In this document: piece by piece, positions 33,381-40,802 of the stretch
Numbering within the stretch: position 1 is the stretch's first letter
Layout of the letters: every line of letters begins with the position of its first letter
DNA from: Dehalococcoidia bacterium
Lineage (GTDB): Bacteria > Chloroflexota > Dehalococcoidia > Lucifugimonadales > UBA1123
Assembly: GCA_021295915.1 (NCBI GenBank)
Contig: JAGWBK010000041.1
Coordinates: 1-40,802 of the forward strand
Length of the DNA: 40,802 bases
Direction: 5' to 3'
Program-made: the position numbers and the translations under genes
Notes under the pieces: model-generated
What the model saw: the letters and a program-made list of their open reading frames with translations, nothing else
Told to the model about the DNA's origin: nothing
Databases searched by the model: none

Positions 33381-34571
33381 CTAAACGCGCAAGCCCAAGT
33401 CCATTGGTATCTGCCAGCTAGGACTTCGAAACGGCGCTATCTCGCCTGGCATCACACCCGCTTCCAGCGCCTCGCGCATTCTTGGGTCGTCTGAGAGTAC
33501 CTTAAGAATCGACCCTTCCTTTTCGGGTTCTATATAGAGTACCTCTCGCCCGTCTATCCCACTATCACTCAGCATGTCGGAACTGTGGGTGGTAATGACA
33601 ACCTGCCTACTTTCACTCCGGCGTCGTCCATCGCGGCGACGTCGAACTGTCCGACTTAGCCGGTGTATTGCAGCAGGTAGCCGCATTACTATATCCCGGT
33701 TTAGGGAAATCTCTGGTTCCTCTAAGAGAAGGAGCCCTCTACTGTCCAGCAGAGACCACATAAGCCCAATCAGCCTGAGTGTTCCGTCTGAGAACTGATC
33801 CTCACGCTGCCATGCTCCATGTTGACGCCAGTTTTCGAATCTTGCCTTCAAGTGCGGTTGACCTGTCCTACCGTCTCTGTCGAAGTCAATCTCCTTCAAC
33901 TGCGGAACGATCCCAGCAATCGCATCCTGGATCTTTTTGAGACGGCTCTTACGAGTGTTTGCATGGGTACCGGCGATTCTCTCCAAGAATCCCTGACCAA
34001 ATGGGTCGTTTTCTAGGCGGTTGCCACCGATTTCCGATCCGTGGCGCACAAGTTGAGGTACCAAATGCATGTAGGTGACAGCATCGAAGAAATCGGCAAT
34101 AGGACGGAACTCTTTATTGACGTTTATCTGTTCAAGAGCTGTTGCAGTAAGTCTTTCACTGTCTGCTTTGTCTTCAGCGTCAGGCCGATTGAGGATGCAA
34201 ACGCCCTTGTGATAGACAACCTCCTCCTGAATCAAAACTCTCCGATTGCCCGACCTTTCGGCAGTGAATGCGAGTCGATAGACCCATTCGGGCGGAGTAT
34301 CCACTTCGGGACTGAGGTGTACTTCCATGCTGACGAAACTGTTAGCTCGAGCAGAAAGGCAGCGAAGTGGCCCAACGCCCCCACGACTCGATACAGCAGT
34401 CCTTAACCCGCCGGCCTCCCGTTTGGACACATCTCTGAGAAAACGGATGGCGTCTAGGAGATTGGACTTGCCCGAAGCATTGGGGCCAATGATAAACGCA
34501 CGTTCGCGTAGCGTTACGTCAACTTCGGTAAAGTTGCGCCAATTCGCAAGTCTGAGGCGGGTGATAATCAC
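33381..34571 (-). CDS. AAA/ABC-type ATPase of OLD/RecF family, putative defence ATPase
   Basis: This SMC/RecF-like ATPase of about 396 aa has Walker A GPNASGKSN (about 29-37), an N-terminal lip ITRLRLANWRNFTEVDV, an ABC signature FSDGTLRLIGL, Walker B LLLLEEPEISL and a switch His in VITTHSSDML. No C-terminal TOPRIM domain is fused; that function appears as the separate downstream gene. I prefer the GTG at 34569-34571 (then IITRLRLANW), which gives the usual family N-terminus; a TTG at 34595 extends it by eight residues. Sampled 60-base lines here run 42-45% G+C against 67% in a line of the adjacent SDR gene. This suggests recent transfer. Probably anti-phage, by analogy only. Confidence 0.85.
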   Translation of the reverse strand: MIITRLRLANWRNFTEVDVTLRERAFIIGPNASGKSNLLDAIRFLRDVSKREAGGLRTAVSSRGGVGPLRCLSARANSFVSMEVHLSPEVDTPPEWVYRLAFTAERSGNRRVLIQEEVVYHKGVCILNRPDAEDKADSERLTATALEQINVNKEFRPIADFFDAVTYMHLVPQLVRHGSEIGGNRLENDPFGQGFLERIAGTHANTRKSRLKKIQDAIAGIVPQLKEIDFDRDGRTGQPHLKARFENWRQHGAWQREDQFSDGTLRLIGLMWSLLDSRGLLLLEEPEISLNRDIVMRLPAAIHRLSRTVRRRRDGRRRSESRQVVITTHSSDMLSDSGIDGREVLYIEPEKEGSILKVLSDDPRMREALEAGVMPGEIAPFRSPSWQIPMDLGLRV

Positions 34572-34622
34572 ATTGTTCCCAAAAGATAGTCGCAATCTGG
34601 ATAGATTGTATCACTGTGCGGT

Positions 34623-34765
34623 GAATGCCTGGGCGTGAGCTGTTCGAAACGGTTGTCGATCAGACGATGCTCATGAAGCGGGAGCAGACCCCGGAGGACA
34701 TAGGAAAGCTCGCGGCGTTCCTTGCCTCTGACGACGCGAAGAACATCACCAATGAGGATGAACTA
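34623..34765. repeat. Direct repeat, right copy, bounding the ATPase/TOPRIM cassette
   Basis: This 143-bp second copy of the SDR gene 3' end (see 32608-32751) lacks an ATG-linked reading frame. It is probably the original gene end separated by the insertion, because it runs on into the ordinary dispersed repeat at 34776. Confidence 0.9.
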
Positions 34766-34775
34766 GATGACGCCT

Positions 34776-34867
34776 CCTCTCCCTTGACGGGAGAGGAATG
34801 AGGTAAGGGTGCGACGCATAGGGCGGTTCCCCCTCATCCTAACCTTCTCCCACCAGGGGAGAAGGGA
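34776..34867. repeat. CCTCTCCC / GGGAGAGG hairpin repeats
   Basis: The hairpin CCTCTCCC-TTGAC-GGGAGAGG (34776-34796) is followed by a degenerate copy CCCCCTCATCCTAACCTTCT with AGGGGAGAAGGG (34829-34867). Both belong to the same dispersed family as at 10103. Confidence 0.75.
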
Positions 34868-34886
34868 TATTGGAATCACATTCTGA

Positions 34887-36119
34887 TCAGATCACTCCGT
34901 TGGCGCGGAGGCGTTCGATCTCGTCAGGAGACATCCCGAGGTCTTCGCCGTAGACGGAGTCGTTGTGCTCCCCTACCAGCGGACTTCTAAAGGTACGCCA
35001 GGGGGTGCCGTTCAAGGTGTACGTCTCCCCCAGTTCGGGATGCTCGACCTCGGCGAAGAAGCCCCGGTCTTCAGCGAAGTGGGCGTCGTCGAGCGTCTCC
35101 TCGGGTGACCGGACTATGGCCCATGGGAACTTCCGACCCTGGGCGCCTCGGTAGATCTCCTCGGCAGTGTGCGCGGCAATGAATTTCTTCACGACGACAA
35201 ATGCGTGATCGACCTCGGGGCCGGCCCTGAGGCGCATGGCTGCCATGTCACGATAGTGAGGATCGGTCAGATCCTCGGCCATTCCGGCTTCGTCCATCCA
35301 CCTGACCAGCGTCAACCATTGGTCCAGGCTCGTGAAGACCGCAAAGACGTTGATGTACCTGCCGTCAGATGTCGGGCAGAGCGTCTTTGGCGTCGGCTGT
35401 ACGCCGTGGTGTCTGCCGGTCTGACGCTTGACCAGTTCCTTGGTGTAGATGTACGTGGGCATCGCGGCCTCTGTCGTGCATGAGCAGGCCTCGTGGATGG
35501 AGGCGTCGACGTGCTGGCCCTCACCGGTCATGTCGCGCCAGTTCAGGGCCATGAGGGTACCGATGGTGGCGTAATTGCAACTGATGATGTAGCCGTGTCC
35601 GCCACTCGGTCTGATGGGAGGCGCGCCAGGCAGGTCGTCATAGCCACAGCTGTGCATTACGCCGCCCATAGCCATCGCCACTAGGTCCGACGTCTTGTAG
35701 TCACGGTACGGGCCATCCTGGCCGAAGCCGGTGAGCGAGGTCATCACCAATTCAGGGTTGACTGCGCTCAGGTCCGAGTAGCCGAGTCCAAGAGAGTCCA
35801 GATACCCCGGATCGAAGCTCTCCAGCAGCACGTCGGCATTTTCGACCAGCTTCTTGAGAATCTCTTGGCCTTCGGGCTGTTCCAGGTCCAGGGTCACCCC
35901 TTCCTTGGCGGTGTTGAATGCCCAGAAGTGAAGGCTCTGGTTGGGGTCCTGCACGTCGTTTCTGAAGGGGCGAATGTTGCGGGCGGGTCCGCCTCCGGGA
36001 GGCTCTATCTTGACGACCCTCGCGCCCATCTCTCCCATCAGCTTGCCCATGTACTGACCCTTTTCATCGCACAGATCGAGTACCGTGAGGTCGGAGAGCG
36101 CTCCCTGGGTGTTGCTCAT
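34887..36119 (-). CDS. Family III CoA-transferase, Asp-lacking subunit
   Basis: This 410-aa CaiB/BaiF protein contains N-terminal LTVLDLCDEKGQYMGKLMGEMGARVVKIEPP, the central TSLTGFGQDGPY and ALNWRDMTGEGQHVDASI, and a full C-terminal domain. At the position of the acylated Asp, aligned from the following helix, there is Tyr177 (GYIISCNYATIGTLMAL). It should therefore not form the aspartyl-CoA intermediate by itself. It overlaps the upstream CoA-transferase stop by one base (TGATG), so the two are translationally coupled and probably form a heteromer. Heteromeric family III enzymes such as BbsEF are known. The arrangement matches the two halves of the fused protein at 5409-7862. The substrate is not known. 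Confidence 0.9.
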   Translation of the reverse strand: MSNTQGALSDLTVLDLCDEKGQYMGKLMGEMGARVVKIEPPGGGPARNIRPFRNDVQDPNQSLHFWAFNTAKEGVTLDLEQPEGQEILKKLVENADVLLESFDPGYLDSLGLGYSDLSAVNPELVMTSLTGFGQDGPYRDYKTSDLVAMAMGGVMHSCGYDDLPGAPPIRPSGGHGYIISCNYATIGTLMALNWRDMTGEGQHVDASIHEACSCTTEAAMPTYIYTKELVKRQTGRHHGVQPTPKTLCPTSDGRYINVFAVFTSLDQWLTLVRWMDEAGMAEDLTDPHYRDMAAMRLRAGPEVDHAFVVVKKFIAAHTAEEIYRGAQGRKFPWAIVRSPEETLDDAHFAEDRGFFAEVEHPELGETYTLNGTPWRTFRSPLVGEHNDSVYGEDLGMSPDEIERLRANGVI

Positions 36120-37348
36120 CAGATTGCCCCCTCGACCATCAGGTCGGTAATCTGCTCTTCAGGTATGCCGAGAAGCTCACCGAAGACTTTCTGCGAATGC
36201 TCTCCAAAGAGCGGCGACGATCGCTGAAGCTCCCACGGCGAGCGGGAGAGGCGCATCGGTTGGCCTTCGTACTCGGTGACGCCGAGTTCGGGGTGTTCGA
36301 CCTTGGGCAGGAACTCGCGGTGCCTGAGCTGCGGGTCGTCCTCGATCTTCTCCTTTGGCGTCTGCACGGCCCCCGCGGCGATACCCACAGCCTGGAGCTT
36401 GTGGAGCACCTCGTGCGGCTCGCGCTCGACGGTCCAGGTCTCAATGAGACGGTCAAGCTCGTCCTGGTTGTGGTATCGGCCTTCGTTGGTGGCGAAACGC
36501 TCGTCCGAGGTCCACTCCGGCGCGCCTATTGCATCTACAAAGGACCGCCACTCCTCGTCGTTGAAGATGGTGATAACGCACCAACGGTCTTCACCCCTGC
36601 AGCGGTAGGTGTTGTGGGGAGCGACCTTGTAGTTCGGCGCCCTGTTTCCTGGAGGATTTCCCTCTCGCCTGAAGCTGCGGCCGTTGACGGTCTTGTCGAG
36701 GATGGCCGGGCCTGTCAGGGCCATTCCAACCTCAACCTGCGACAGGTCGATCCACTGGCCCTCTCCGGTGCGGTTCCTGTGGTGAAGTGCATTCATGCAC
36801 GCCAACGCACCGTAGAAGCCTCCCGTGTGGTCCATGTAGGAGAACCCCCATCCTGCGGGGTCCTCACCGGGAAGACCGGACATGTAAGTGAGCCCGGACA
36901 GCGCCTGCGCGGTGGGCCCCCAGGTTACGTACCTGTTGTCACGACCCGTGTGGCCGAAGCCGGACATGCTCACGTAGATGATGTCAGGTCGAATCTTGCG
37001 TTGCGACTCGTAGTCGAGTCCCCACCGCTTGAGGACGGTCGCGCTGAAGTTCTCGACGACTATGTCTGAGACCGAGATGAGGTCGTGGAGGAGTTCCATT
37101 CCGCTGGGGTGCATCACGTTGATGGTAACCCCGAACTTGTTGCGGTTCAGGTTGTTGAACAGACCTCCCATGTTGGGGCTATCGGACCCCGGGGGCGCCA
37201 TGGAGTTTCGCGTGTAGTCCATAGTCTGCTCGTTCTCGACTCGGATGACTTCGGCCCCGAAGTCCGCGAGAATTCGCGTGCATGTCGGGCCGGCTACGAT
37301 CCAAGAGAAATCGACGACCCGTACCCCCTCAACCGCGTGTTTGCGCAT
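36119..37348 (-). CDS. Family III CoA-transferase, Asp-containing subunit
   Basis: This 409-aa CaiB/BaiF protein has N-terminal VRVVDFSWIVAGPTCTRILADFGAEVIRVEN, YVSMSGFGHTG, and the catalytic Asp173 in GFSYMDHTGGFYGALACMNAL, with exactly the spacing found in CaiB. HHRNRTGEGQWIDLSQVE follows. It should transfer CoA to a carboxylic acid, making acyl-CoAs for degradation. First gene of a two-gene unit with the Asp-lacking paralogue. Promoter not recognised. A 22-bp inverted-repeat end lies 80 bp upstream (37428), belonging to the CoiA-like cassette. Confidence 0.92.
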   Translation of the reverse strand: MRKHAVEGVRVVDFSWIVAGPTCTRILADFGAEVIRVENEQTMDYTRNSMAPPGSDSPNMGGLFNNLNRNKFGVTINVMHPSGMELLHDLISVSDIVVENFSATVLKRWGLDYESQRKIRPDIIYVSMSGFGHTGRDNRYVTWGPTAQALSGLTYMSGLPGEDPAGWGFSYMDHTGGFYGALACMNALHHRNRTGEGQWIDLSQVEVGMALTGPAILDKTVNGRSFRREGNPPGNRAPNYKVAPHNTYRCRGEDRWCVITIFNDEEWRSFVDAIGAPEWTSDERFATNEGRYHNQDELDRLIETWTVEREPHEVLHKLQAVGIAAGAVQTPKEKIEDDPQLRHREFLPKVEHPELGVTEYEGQPMRLSRSPWELQRSSPLFGEHSQKVFGELLGIPEEQITDLMVEGAI

Positions 37349-37427
37349 GTGACCAACTCCCCTGGCAGCTTGATTAGCCAGAGAATCCTATAGCTGAGTT
37401 GAATCGTAGTCAACAGATGGAAGGGAG

Positions 37428-38791
37428 GGGTTCCGTTCCGTTGGGGGTGATGACTATTCGTAGCCTTCGGCTTAAAGGTACGTGTCATCCCCTGATTCCC
37501 CCTTGGTTGCAAAGATGAGGGGCCCACAAGACCTGATGTAGAATCTGCCCCCAAAACTCTGCGACTTTGCGAGTTTTCCCGGGCCGCTGTTTCATAGGGG
37601 TTTCCCCCTCAACACTAGCCCACAACTTAGCCTGACTTCTCAAGTAGGCGGGCAATTCGGGGTGTTCGATATTCCGGCAGGTATAGCCGTTACCTGTCAG
37701 GCTCCAATTCCCTCGCCCGTCGACCCAAACTGTCAGGCCATTGACTGCGGTTTCGCTTGTATATGAACCTGACATTGACGGCCCTTTGTAGTGACCATTC
37801 CAGTCAACGGGCCTGAAGTCATTCTGGTTACTGGCATACGCCTCGACAACTGACCTGAAGAAGTCACGACAGGAATCGAGCCCTTCGTTCGGCCAGTCCC
37901 ATCTCGAGTCTACTTCTAGCACCCAGTCTTGAGGACGCTCAATCTGAAATCGTGACCCGGGCACAGGCTTCCACGTCATGTCGGGGGAAACGTTTTGACC
38001 CATATTTGCATCGGTAAATCGACCAACAAAGCCACGCCAATCTTTCTGCCAACACTGCGGACCGCGTTTGAAACCGGCATCTGTCATGGCCTGTTCCACA
38101 GACAAGCGCTCCGAGTAGGCCAACCGCCCCTCATAGAATGACTCAGGGAGAACGCTCACCCTGGGAGAGTCCTGGTGAAACGGCTCGAATGGTCTCACCA
38201 ACCATCGAGCATCCTCCAACAGCATCTCCTTCAGGTGTTTCCTGGTCACATCCCAATGTTCGTCAGCAACCCTCAGCTCCAACACAGACAATCTCGCTGC
38301 GCGGTAGTCAAGACGGGCCGCCTGATCCTTTCTGTTGGAGTACCAGACTTCGATTCCGAGACGCTGCCCGCCGGCATTGGTGAGCAGCACGTCAATTCTT
38401 CTCGGGGTGCTCTTTCCTGGGATAGATACGGCCTCCTCGACATCGCCGCATACGGGTCGAAACTGAGAGGATTCTCCATGCCAGCGGGGTAAGAACAGGA
38501 TCTCTCTCAGATCTGCCAATTGAGTCTTGATGTTCGCGTGGACTGCACTCTCCCAACACTTCTCAAAGTCAGCCGGAACAGACTGATGGGCGAAGTGCGC
38601 GCGCTTGCCATCTATGCTCGCCTGTCGATGAAGCAGCGATGCTTTGCAGTCTGGATTCAGGCAGGTTACGTTGGCCTTTAGGCCTTTACCATCTTGCCCG
38701 TCATCTGGAGTCACGATTCCACGAGTTGGGTGTTTCGCATAAGGTATTGTAAGTTCCTTCATAACTACGTCACCCCCAACGGAACGGAACC
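37428..38791. mobile_element. Inverted-repeat-bounded cassette carrying a CoiA-like gene
   Basis: The first 22 bases (starting GGTTCCGTTCCGTTGGGGG) recur as a perfect reverse complement at 38770-38791 (ending AACGGAACGGAACC), 1364 bp overall. A single CoiA-like gene fills the interior. The right end forms the last codons of a truncated DNA methyltransferase gene. I see no transposase and no target duplication, so mobility is inferred only from the repeats and from the broken neighbour. Confidence 0.6.
37485..38762 (-). CDS. CoiA-like putative nuclease
   Basis: This 425-aa protein resembles the competence CoiA family. It has an N-terminal Zn-binding-like section with Cys34, Cys39, HFAH at 56-59 and Cys69, then a restriction-nuclease-like core RRIDVLLTNAGGQRLGIEVWYSN (Asp124, Glu138, Trp140) of PD-(D/E)xK type. 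CoiA acts on recombination intermediates during transformation in Firmicutes; relatives outside competent species may serve defence or mobile elements. The C-terminal 200 residues (WKDWRGFVGRF, WVDGRGNWSLTG, CRNIEHPEL) are not recognised. It is precisely enclosed by perfect 22-bp inverted repeats and lies 2 nt from a methyltransferase fragment. Confidence 0.72.
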   Translation of the reverse strand: MKELTIPYAKHPTRGIVTPDDGQDGKGLKANVTCLNPDCKASLLHRQASIDGKRAHFAHQSVPADFEKCWESAVHANIKTQLADLREILFLPRWHGESSQFRPVCGDVEEAVSIPGKSTPRRIDVLLTNAGGQRLGIEVWYSNRKDQAARLDYRAARLSVLELRVADEHWDVTRKHLKEMLLEDARWLVRPFEPFHQDSPRVSVLPESFYEGRLAYSERLSVEQAMTDAGFKRGPQCWQKDWRGFVGRFTDANMGQNVSPDMTWKPVPGSRFQIERPQDWVLEVDSRWDWPNEGLDSCRDFFRSVVEAYASNQNDFRPVDWNGHYKGPSMSGSYTSETAVNGLTVWVDGRGNWSLTGNGYTCRNIEHPELPAYLRSQAKLWASVEGETPMKQRPGKTRKVAEFWGQILHQVLWAPHLCNQGGIRG

Positions 38792-38980
38792 GGCCAGTGC
38801 CTTTTCTTCCTCAATTTCGGCATCTGTAATTGGTGGCTTGGGTCTGCCAGTGAAGGTCTCATTGGCCGCGAAGGGCGGATCGATGGCAATCAGGTCGATG
38901 CACTCGTTGTTGAGCGAGCGCAAGAACGGCAGATTGTCCATGATGGCCAATGTGCGGTTCTGCATGTTCAGCTGGGTCAT
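38765..38980 (-). pseudogene. Truncated adenine-type DNA methyltransferase
   Basis: This 71-aa N-terminal piece of an N6-adenine-type DNA methyltransferase carries motif IV DPPF (residues 34-37, in CIDLIAIDPPFAANETFTG) followed by KPPITDAEIEEEKALA. All later motifs, including the SAM-binding FxGxG, are absent. The last eight residues (GSVPLGVT) are encoded by the 22-bp inverted repeat at 38770-38791, so the gene appears cut at the cassette border. Enzymatic activity is not expected. The remaining part is not found on the other side of the cassette. Confidence 0.75.
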
Positions 38981-39090
38981 TGGTGGGCCTCTAAGTCATG
39001 CATGGAGAGTGGCGGGGTGTCTGGTAATGATGGTAGGTATTTGGAACATTTGTATCAATGCGAGATGGGTACCTATTGGGCTCGGATATT

Positions 39091-39238
39091 CACCCTCACC
39101 CCAGCCCTCTCCCGTCAAGGGCTGAGAGGGGTAGGTAAACTGGCAATTCGTTCGTCCTGAGCTTGTCGAAGGACATCCCCATCCCCTGGATTCCGGCTGC
39201 GAATACCTACCCCTGTCAGCCCGTCAAGGGAGAGGGGG
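39091..39238. repeat. Composite nested-palindrome repeat (copy 2)
   Basis: The 312-nt gap between the methyltransferase fragment and the terminase remnant contains no gene. It holds a second copy of the 19973 element: outer CACCCTCACCCCAGCCCTCT and GGGAGAGGGGG, arms GGGGTAGGTA / TACCTACCCC, and a 70-nt core (39128-39197) identical to 20013-20082 with CGTCCTGAGCTTGTCGAAGG. Confidence 0.9.
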
Positions 39239-39257
39239 TGTGTTGGCCAGGTTTTGT

Positions 39258-39286
39258 GAGAGTGCGGGCGGGACGCCTGCACTCTC
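39258..39286. repeat. GC-rich hairpin repeat
   Basis: GAGAGTGC and GCACTCTC pair around an inner GGGCG..CGCCT, a 29-nt near-perfect palindrome just past the terminase 3' end. It is related to the REP-like palindrome at 1672-1688. Confidence 0.6.
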
Positions 39287-39292
39287 AGTGTG

Positions 39293-40601
39293 TCAGACCC
39301 ATATTCTGGTGATTGGTCGGTTGATTAGGTGGGAGATGGCCCAGACTAGTGCGTCCATGCGGTCGGGTGAAACGTCGGCAGGACCCTTGGGGGTCCAGGT
39401 GCACATCTGGTCTTCGAGGTCAGGGAACGTGCCTACGTGGTGGACTCTGCCCTGCTCGTAGAGGGCGGCTATCGGTTCGGCGCGGGCGTACTTGCCGCGA
39501 CTGGCGGTCACGGCGCGGAACCTGAAGATCTTTCCGCCTGACGCGGTGCGCAGCACCTCCTTGACCAGGTCGCCTCCGTCCTATGATCCTGTCCGCGCTG
39601 TGTTTGTCGTAAAGGGCTATCGCTCGCTCGGCCCACTTGCTGGGACTCATGCGATCTGAGCCATCGGCCAGGATGTAGCAGTGCTTCTCGGAGTCCACTC
39701 CGGCGACGACGATTCCGGTCTCGCTGCTGCGTGGGTTGGAGGTGACCGATGGGTCTATGGCGACGACTACTTCCACGAGGCTTTCGGGGGCGCGCTCGAC
39801 CCTTGAGTCGTCTATCCACTCTCTGTCCCAGAGTGCGTCTTCGGACTGGTCCAGCAGGTCTGCGTGGATCTCCTGTCTTCCTACTCTCGTGCCCTCATAC
39901 GTGGCCCTGATGTGTGCGTAGAAGCTGGGGGGGAGGTTGTCCTCGTTGTCGTAGGTGGTGCCTCGTGTGACTATCACGTCTGGGCGGGCTACGAGTTCTC
40001 TCAATAGGGCGATGGGCTTTGGTGTGGTAGTGACGACACAGCGGGGGTCGGCTCCGAACCTGAGAGCGAAGGCCAGGGTGTCCCAGGTATCGCGGGGATA
40101 CTTCCACGACGCGAGCTCGTCGCACCATGCGGCTTCGAACTGTTGGCCTCTGAGCTGGTCGGGTTCGTAGCTCGAGTAGATGAAAGCTGTGGCCCCGTTG
40201 GGCCACGTGAGCTGCTTCTTGGAGGACTCGTACTCCGGCATGGCCCAGGGTGGACTGATGCTGAGGATGCCTGAAGGTCCCTCGATCATGGTGTCTCTTA
40301 TCTCGGCGGGAGTGCGTGCGACGAGGGCTATCCTGCCTGCGCGGCCTGACTCGACCTGAGCGCGCACCCACTCTGCTCCGGCGCGTGTCTTGCCGAAGCC
40401 TCGTCCGGCGAGGAGTATCCAGGCGATCCAGAGTCCGTCGGGCGGCCTCTGGTTGTGCCTGGCTATCAGGGGCCAGGAGTATTCGAGCTTTGTGCACGCG
40501 CCTTCCGGCAGGCTACCTTTGGCGGCCTGGATGGTGTCAAGACGAGTATCGTCGACAGGCACCGCGCGGAGACGAGCTATCAGTGGGGATGTGTCTGACA
40601 T
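39293..40601 (-). pseudogene. Phage/GTA-type large terminase (TerL), frameshifted
   Basis: The ATPase part is intact: Walker A LAGRGFGKTRAGAEWVR (about 64-80), Walker B-like AAWCDELASWKYPRD, motif TTTPKPIALLREL, then the start of the nuclease domain VVVAIDPSVTS. The frame is lost after DRII near 39573-39586. The rest (GGDLVKEVLRTASGGK, RGKYARAEPIAALYEQGRVHHVG, DRMDALVWAISHL) continues in another frame to 39293. About five residues are missing at the junction, so a small deletion is likely. The sequence is of the COG5323 type used by tailed phages and gene transfer agents to package DNA. Probably inactive remnant. Confidence 0.88.
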
Positions 40602-40647
40602 GGTTATCGGGCTCTGTGGTCGGTGTTGGAAGTCTGGCGATAGCTAA

Positions 40648-40664
40648 TGACCCCGACGGGGTCA
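40648..40664. terminator. Possible hairpin terminator
   Basis: TGACCCC-GAC-GGGGTCA is a perfect 7-bp stem with a 3-nt loop. It contains the stop codon of the partial minus-strand gene to its right. There is no T-run, so intrinsic termination is doubtful. Confidence 0.3.
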
Positions 40665-40802
40665 CAAGCGGGGATGGAATATCTGGAACGAGGATGAGGG
40701 GATGCCGGGATTGTAGTACGGGCTGCTGCGGTCGTCTTCGGGATAGTAGATTGGTCCGTCGTGCAGCTTGCACCTGGGGTGTCCGCAGTTGACCAGCCTG
40801 AA
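40662..40802 (-). CDS. Partial small protein, phage-associated?
   Basis: An open frame enters from the right edge on the minus strand and ends with TGA at 40662-40664. The visible 46 residues begin FRLVNCGHPRCKLHDGPIYY and end SSFQIFHPRL. A C-(4)-C-(2)-H arrangement could bind metal. Placement directly upstream of the terminase gene suggests a phage-type small protein (61 nt gap), but the family is not recognised and the start is outside the window. Confidence 0.45.
   Translation of the reverse strand, partial: FRLVNCGHPRCKLHDGPIYYPEDDRSSPYYNPGIPSSSFQIFHPRL

Noticed and set aside
40648-40664. The TGACCCC/GGGGTCA hairpin as a strong intrinsic terminator
   Set aside because: The stem is short and no T-run follows in either direction. 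Kept only as a low-confidence feature.

Overview
The window looks like a chromosomal piece of a high-G+C member of the Chloroflexota, most likely a SAR202/Dehalococcoidia-type lineage. This is inferred from the mixture of family III CoA-transferases, acyl-CoA dehydrogenases, SDRs and flavin enzymes, an rpsF-ssb-rpsR cluster followed by hom, and very many small palindromic repeats between genes. No rRNA, tRNA or CRISPR array was seen.

Layout. 1-1650 is an intact IS1182-type insertion sequence whose left end is the first base of the window. 1759-11381 is a minus-strand catabolic block: acyl-CoA dehydrogenase/flavin monooxygenase-like protein, DPP-IV-like peptidase, a fused double CoA-transferase, metallophosphoesterase, glutamine synthetase-like ligase, SDR and PPC-domain protein. 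A divergent promoter region (11440-11548) separates it from a plus-strand operon (11604-15704) of Cys-less thiolase, DUF35 and two acyl-CoA dehydrogenases, which resembles the retro-aldol side-chain degradation modules of steroid catabolism. Next come a toxin-antitoxin pair, pth, a PPOX protein, a PLP sulfur-amino-acid enzyme, moaC, rnhA and an enoyl-CoA hydratase. A toxin-like gene broken by an in-frame amber codon with its DUF2283 partner follows, then an agmatinase-like gene, a DUF4160/DUF2442 pair, VOC, RidA-like and DAO genes. 25764-30081 holds rpsF-ssb-rpsR, a PPIase-like membrane protein and hom. 30156-32741 holds a predicted selenoprotein, a CorA transporter and an SDR.

32608-34765 is a low-G+C two-gene ATPase + TOPRIM-like cassette bounded by 144-bp direct repeats. 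Two paired CoA-transferases follow (34887-37348), then a CoiA-like nuclease gene enclosed by perfect 22-bp inverted repeats beside a truncated DNA methyltransferase. A decayed phage/GTA-type terminase and a partial small CDS close the window.

The most notable observation is the ArsC/Spx-like gene at 30156-30503. A UGA falls exactly on the first Cys of its CxxC motif and is followed at once by a bacterial SECIS-like hairpin, so the gene probably encodes selenocysteine. Second in interest are the repeat-bounded ATPase/TOPRIM cassette, the recurrent pairing of an Asp-containing with an Asp-lacking CoA-transferase (once fused, once split), and the oppositely charged low-complexity extensions on ribosomal proteins S6 and S18, which are neighbours in the 30S subunit.
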